From CAYPAU01 sp964408825 (lineage in GTDB: Bacteria; Patescibacteriota; Microgenomatia; Levybacterales; UBA12049): 39,990 bases of DNA. Numbering within the stretch: position 1 is the stretch's first letter; each line of letters opens with the position of its first letter. The DNA is taken from positions 1-39,990 of the forward strand of contig CAYPAU010000005.1 of NCBI GenBank assembly GCA_964408825.1, written 5' to 3'. A model generated the notes under the pieces. The model searched no databases, had not been told where the DNA came from, and worked only from the letters and a program-made list of their open reading frames with translations. Positions 37,629 to 39,990 of this stretch are shown in pieces. A program made the position numbers and the translations under genes.

Positions 37629-38638
37629 TTCAACCAAAAGAAATAAGTAGTAAAACCGAGTGGGAAAACTTTTTAGCAAATCACGAGGAGGCAAATTTTC
37701 TTCAGTCATGGTATTGGGGAGAATTCCATAAAAATCTTGGTCAAGAGATTATAAGAACCGGGTTTTACAAAAATAATAAATTAAAAGGGGTCATGCTTTC
37801 AATTGTCGAAAAAGCCAAAAGAGGAAGGCATCTAATAGTTCCAGGAGGACCCATCATTGATTGGGAAGATAAAAAAATAGTCGAAAGCTTCTGTAAAGAA
37901 ATAAAAAAAATTGCATATATTTACGATTGTGCTTTTATAAGAGTAAGACCCCAGCTTGAATCATCCGATTTTTCAAAAAATCTGTTTAAAAACTGCGGAT
38001 TCATAAACGCCCCCATGCATCTTCATGCACAGCTCACATCTCAACTTGAGATTACAAAATCTGAGGAAGAGTTGCTTTCCAATATGAGAAAGACGACTCG
38101 TTATGAAATAAAAAAGGCAGAGAAAGAAGGGGTTAAAATAATCTCTTCGAAAGATCCGAAAGACATACAAGGGTTTTATGATCTTCAAATACAGACTTCG
38201 CTTCGCCAAAGATTTATCCCTTTTCCTTATGAATATTTACATGAACAGTTTAAAGTTTTGGCAGAGAATAATCTTGCACTTTTATACAATGCTCTTTTTG
38301 AAAAAAAACTCTTAGCTCAAGCTTTTATAATATTTTATGGCAGTGAAGCAGTTTATCATTACGGTGCAAGTACTGATGAAGGAAGAAATCATCCGGGAGC
38401 ATATCTAATACAATGGGAGGCGATAAGGGAAGCAAAAAAAAGAGGTCTTAAAAGATACAATCTTTGGGGTATTGCTAATGACCCAAAGCACAGATTTTAC
38501 AGTTTATCAATATTTAAGCGGGGATTTGGTGGGCAGGACGTTGAATATCTTCAAGCACAGGATCTCGTAATAAATTATCCAAGATATTTAATAAATCTTT
38601 CCATAGAACGTCTCAGAAAAATCCGCAGAAGAGTCTAG
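37625..38638 (+). CDS. FemAB/FemX family peptidoglycan interpeptide-bridge transferase
   Basis: A 337-aa protein with two GNAT-like domains. FLQSWYWGEFHKNLGQ at the start, LIVPGGPIIDWED, LLSNMRKTTRYEIKKAEKEGV and the second-domain YHYGASTDEGRNHPGAYLIQWEAI...YNLWGI are the usual FemAB blocks. Such enzymes use aminoacyl-tRNA to add an amino acid to the lipid II stem peptide. No helical coiled-coil arm as long as that of staphylococcal FemA is seen, closer to FemX. It lies 3 nt after the aminotransferase, with its ATG inside a heptad array. Together with the MurF-like gene it points to a modified peptidoglycan. Confidence 0.88.
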   Translation: MIQPKEISSKTEWENFLANHEEANFLQSWYWGEFHKNLGQEIIRTGFYKNNKLKGVMLSIVEKAKRGRHLIVPGGPIIDWEDKKIVESFCKEIKKIAYIYDCAFIRVRPQLESSDFSKNLFKNCGFINAPMHLHAQLTSQLEITKSEEELLSNMRKTTRYEIKKAEKEGVKIISSKDPKDIQGFYDLQIQTSLRQRFIPFPYEYLHEQFKVLAENNLALLYNALFEKKLLAQAFIIFYGSEAVYHYGASTDEGRNHPGAYLIQWEAIREAKKRGLKRYNLWGIANDPKHRFYSLSIFKRGFGGQDVEYLQAQDLVINYPRYLINLSIERLRKIRRRV

Positions 38639-38688
38639 ATTTCTAAAAATCTCAGTTCTATTTCCTATGGAAGTTTAGCCCGAATTTT

Positions 38689-38696
38689 TGTATAAT
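38689..38696 (+). promoter_or_regulatory. -10 box of gyrB, predicted leaderless
   Basis: A perfect TATAAT at 38691-38696, directly preceded by TG, six nt before the ATG at 38703. Confidence 0.6.
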
Positions 38697-38702
38697 TAAA
38701 CT

Positions 38703-39990
38703 ATGCCAAAAAGCTTTAATAAACCTCAGAAATCATCTTCTGATTATTCTGCGAAAACCATACAAGTTTTAGAAGGACTAGAGCCTGTACGCAAAAGGCC
38801 GGGGATGTATATCGGCTCAACCGATGTTGCTGGTCTTCACGAAACGCTCAGGGAGATAATTGATAATGCTGTTGATGAAGCTTTAGCAGGTCACGCCAAA
38901 AATGTCTGGATAAGCCTTAACTCCGACGGTTCGGCGACGGTCATAGATGACGGAAGAGGAATCCCCGTTGACATAATGCCGCAATACAAAAAATCCGCGC
39001 TTGAGATAGTCATGACCAAGCTTCATGCGGGAGGAAAATTCGGGGGATCCGCTTACAAAATATCAGGAGGTCTTCATGGAGTAGGTTCCTCGGTCGTAAA
39101 CGCATTGTCAAAATGGATGTGGGTTGAGGTAAAAAGAAACGGAAAAATCTTCAGACAAGAATATCAGAAGGGTTTTCCAAAAACCAAAGTTGAAGCTGTT
39201 CCAAAAACCAAAATAGAATTCAACAATTTTAGAGATGAAAGGAAAATGGGCACGGCGGTGACTTTTCTTCCGGATGGCGATGTCTTCCCAGAAACCCAGT
39301 TTGACTTCGATATGGTGAAAAAAGCCATAAGGGAAAGGGCCTATCTTGTACCAAGTCTATATTTTCATCTTTATGACTCAAGAAGCGAAAAGCAGAACGA
39401 GGTTCATTATTATTTTGAAGGCGGAATTACCTCCCTTGTAGCAAGACTTAATGACAACAAAGATCCACTTCACAAAGTAATTTTTATTCAAAAACAAGAA
39501 GGGGAAGTTGAGGTTGAGGTAGCTCTTCAATACAATAACGGCTATTCGGAAAATGTCGAAAGTTACGTAAATGTAATAAACACAGTAAATGGGGGAACGC
39601 ACCTAACGGGGTTTAGAATGGCTTCAACCCGAGCAATAAATGATTACGGCAAAAAGATCGGAAGTTTTAAAAACGAAGAGGAGGGAATCTTAGGAGATGA
39701 TACAAGAGAAGGCTTAACCGCTGTTGTTTTTGTAAAAATGCCTCAGGATAAGATTCAGTTTGAGGGACAAACAAAAGGAAAACTTGGAAACGCGGAAATC
39801 CAGCCTCTGGTTGCGCAGATTGTAAAAGAAGGGCTCTCAACTTATTTTGAGGAAAATCCCAGTGACGGCAGGAAAATTCTTGAAAAAGTGTACTTGGCTG
39901 CCAAAGCCCGTTTGGCGGCAAAAGCGGCAAAGGAAGCGATCCTTAGAAAAGGGGCTCTTGAGGGCTCGTCTCTTCCCGGAAAACTTGCGG
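38703..39990 (+). CDS. gyrB: Type IIA topoisomerase subunit B (gyrase B), 3'-truncated by window
   Basis: The frame stays open from ATG 38703 to the window end, giving 429 visible codons of about 640 expected. The GHKL ATPase motifs are clear: LREIIDNAVDEALAG (Asn/Glu), IDDGRGIPVDI, GGKFGGSAYKISGGLHGVGSSVVNALS (ATP lid). The transducer domain follows, with VNTVNGGTHLTGFR-type sequence (VINTVNGGTHLTGF), FVKMPQDKIQFEGQTKGKLGN, and the start of the Toprim domain (LPGKLA). GyrB is more likely than ParE, since small genomes often keep only gyrase, but the two cannot be told apart from this part. Confidence 0.9.
   Translation, partial: MPKSFNKPQKSSSDYSAKTIQVLEGLEPVRKRPGMYIGSTDVAGLHETLREIIDNAVDEALAGHAKNVWISLNSDGSATVIDDGRGIPVDIMPQYKKSALEIVMTKLHAGGKFGGSAYKISGGLHGVGSSVVNALSKWMWVEVKRNGKIFRQEYQKGFPKTKVEAVPKTKIEFNNFRDERKMGTAVTFLPDGDVFPETQFDFDMVKKAIRERAYLVPSLYFHLYDSRSEKQNEVHYYFEGGITSLVARLNDNKDPLHKVIFIQKQEGEVEVEVALQYNNGYSENVESYVNVINTVNGGTHLTGFRMASTRAINDYGKKIGSFKNEEEGILGDDTREGLTAVVFVKMPQDKIQFEGQTKGKLGNAEIQPLVAQIVKEGLSTYFEENPSDGRKILEKVYLAAKARLAAKAAKEAILRKGALEGSSLPGKLA

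Overview
The window is chromosomal DNA from a very small-genome bacterium, most likely a member of the Candidate Phyla Radiation (Patescibacteria), probably Microgenomates. The evidence is the low G+C content, the normal use of TGA as a stop (which argues against Gracilibacteria and Absconditabacteria), domain-reduced versions of trigger factor, ThrRS and PheT, small proteins resembling DUF5660 and DUF5665, and a monoderm-type type IV pilus locus with no secretin gene. The placement is by gene content and style, not by a phylogenetic marker. Gene density is very high: many neighbours overlap by 1-40 nt and no gene-free stretch exceeds about 200 nt.

Layout. (1) 1-8587, plus strand: 3' part of trigger factor, a DUF5660-like protein, a structured leader with a 17-codon upstream ORF ahead of a small unknown gene, tRNA-Val(GAC), a small membrane protein, then the classical cluster thrS-infC-rpmI-rplT-(Phe-rich leader ORF plus attenuator-like hairpins)-pheS-pheT, and an alpha/beta hydrolase. 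(2) 8584-10941, minus: a class A penicillin-binding protein. (3) 11009-21219, plus: tyrS, purD-purH, a 31-aa membrane microprotein, recG, an HD-domain phosphohydrolase, rpmF-nusB-rnc, and rpsP-KH protein-trmD. (4) 21199-33516, minus: a complete-looking type IV pilus operon in transcription order pilB, pilT, pilC, major pilin, pilD, five prepilin-like genes, a PilX-like gene, pilM, pilN, pilO. (5) 33671-39990, plus: a clamp-loader delta-prime-like gene behind a structured intergenic region, a cell-envelope group (MurF-like ligase, alpha/beta hydrolase, DegT-type aminotransferase, FemAB-type transferase), and the 5' part of gyrB, which runs off the window.

Three things stand out beyond gene content. 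First, at least fifteen short arrays with a 7-nt (sometimes 8- or 6-nt) period lie at gene borders or in frame inside genes. Ten of them are five heptads long (35 nt), two (27286-27320 and 36998-37032) being nearly exact repeats inside coding sequence. Second, many first-in-operon genes have a TGn-TATAAT-like -10 box ending 6-7 nt before the ATG, which predicts leaderless mRNAs, while the unknown gene at 1631 has a long structured leader and a strong Shine-Dalgarno. Third, there are candidate RNA regulators: a pheM-like Phe-rich leader peptide with competing hairpins before pheS, a switch-like leader at 1489-1630, and a compact fold at 33584-33655. Palindromic and 37-bp repeats also sit in translated frames (recG, the hydrolase at 35665).
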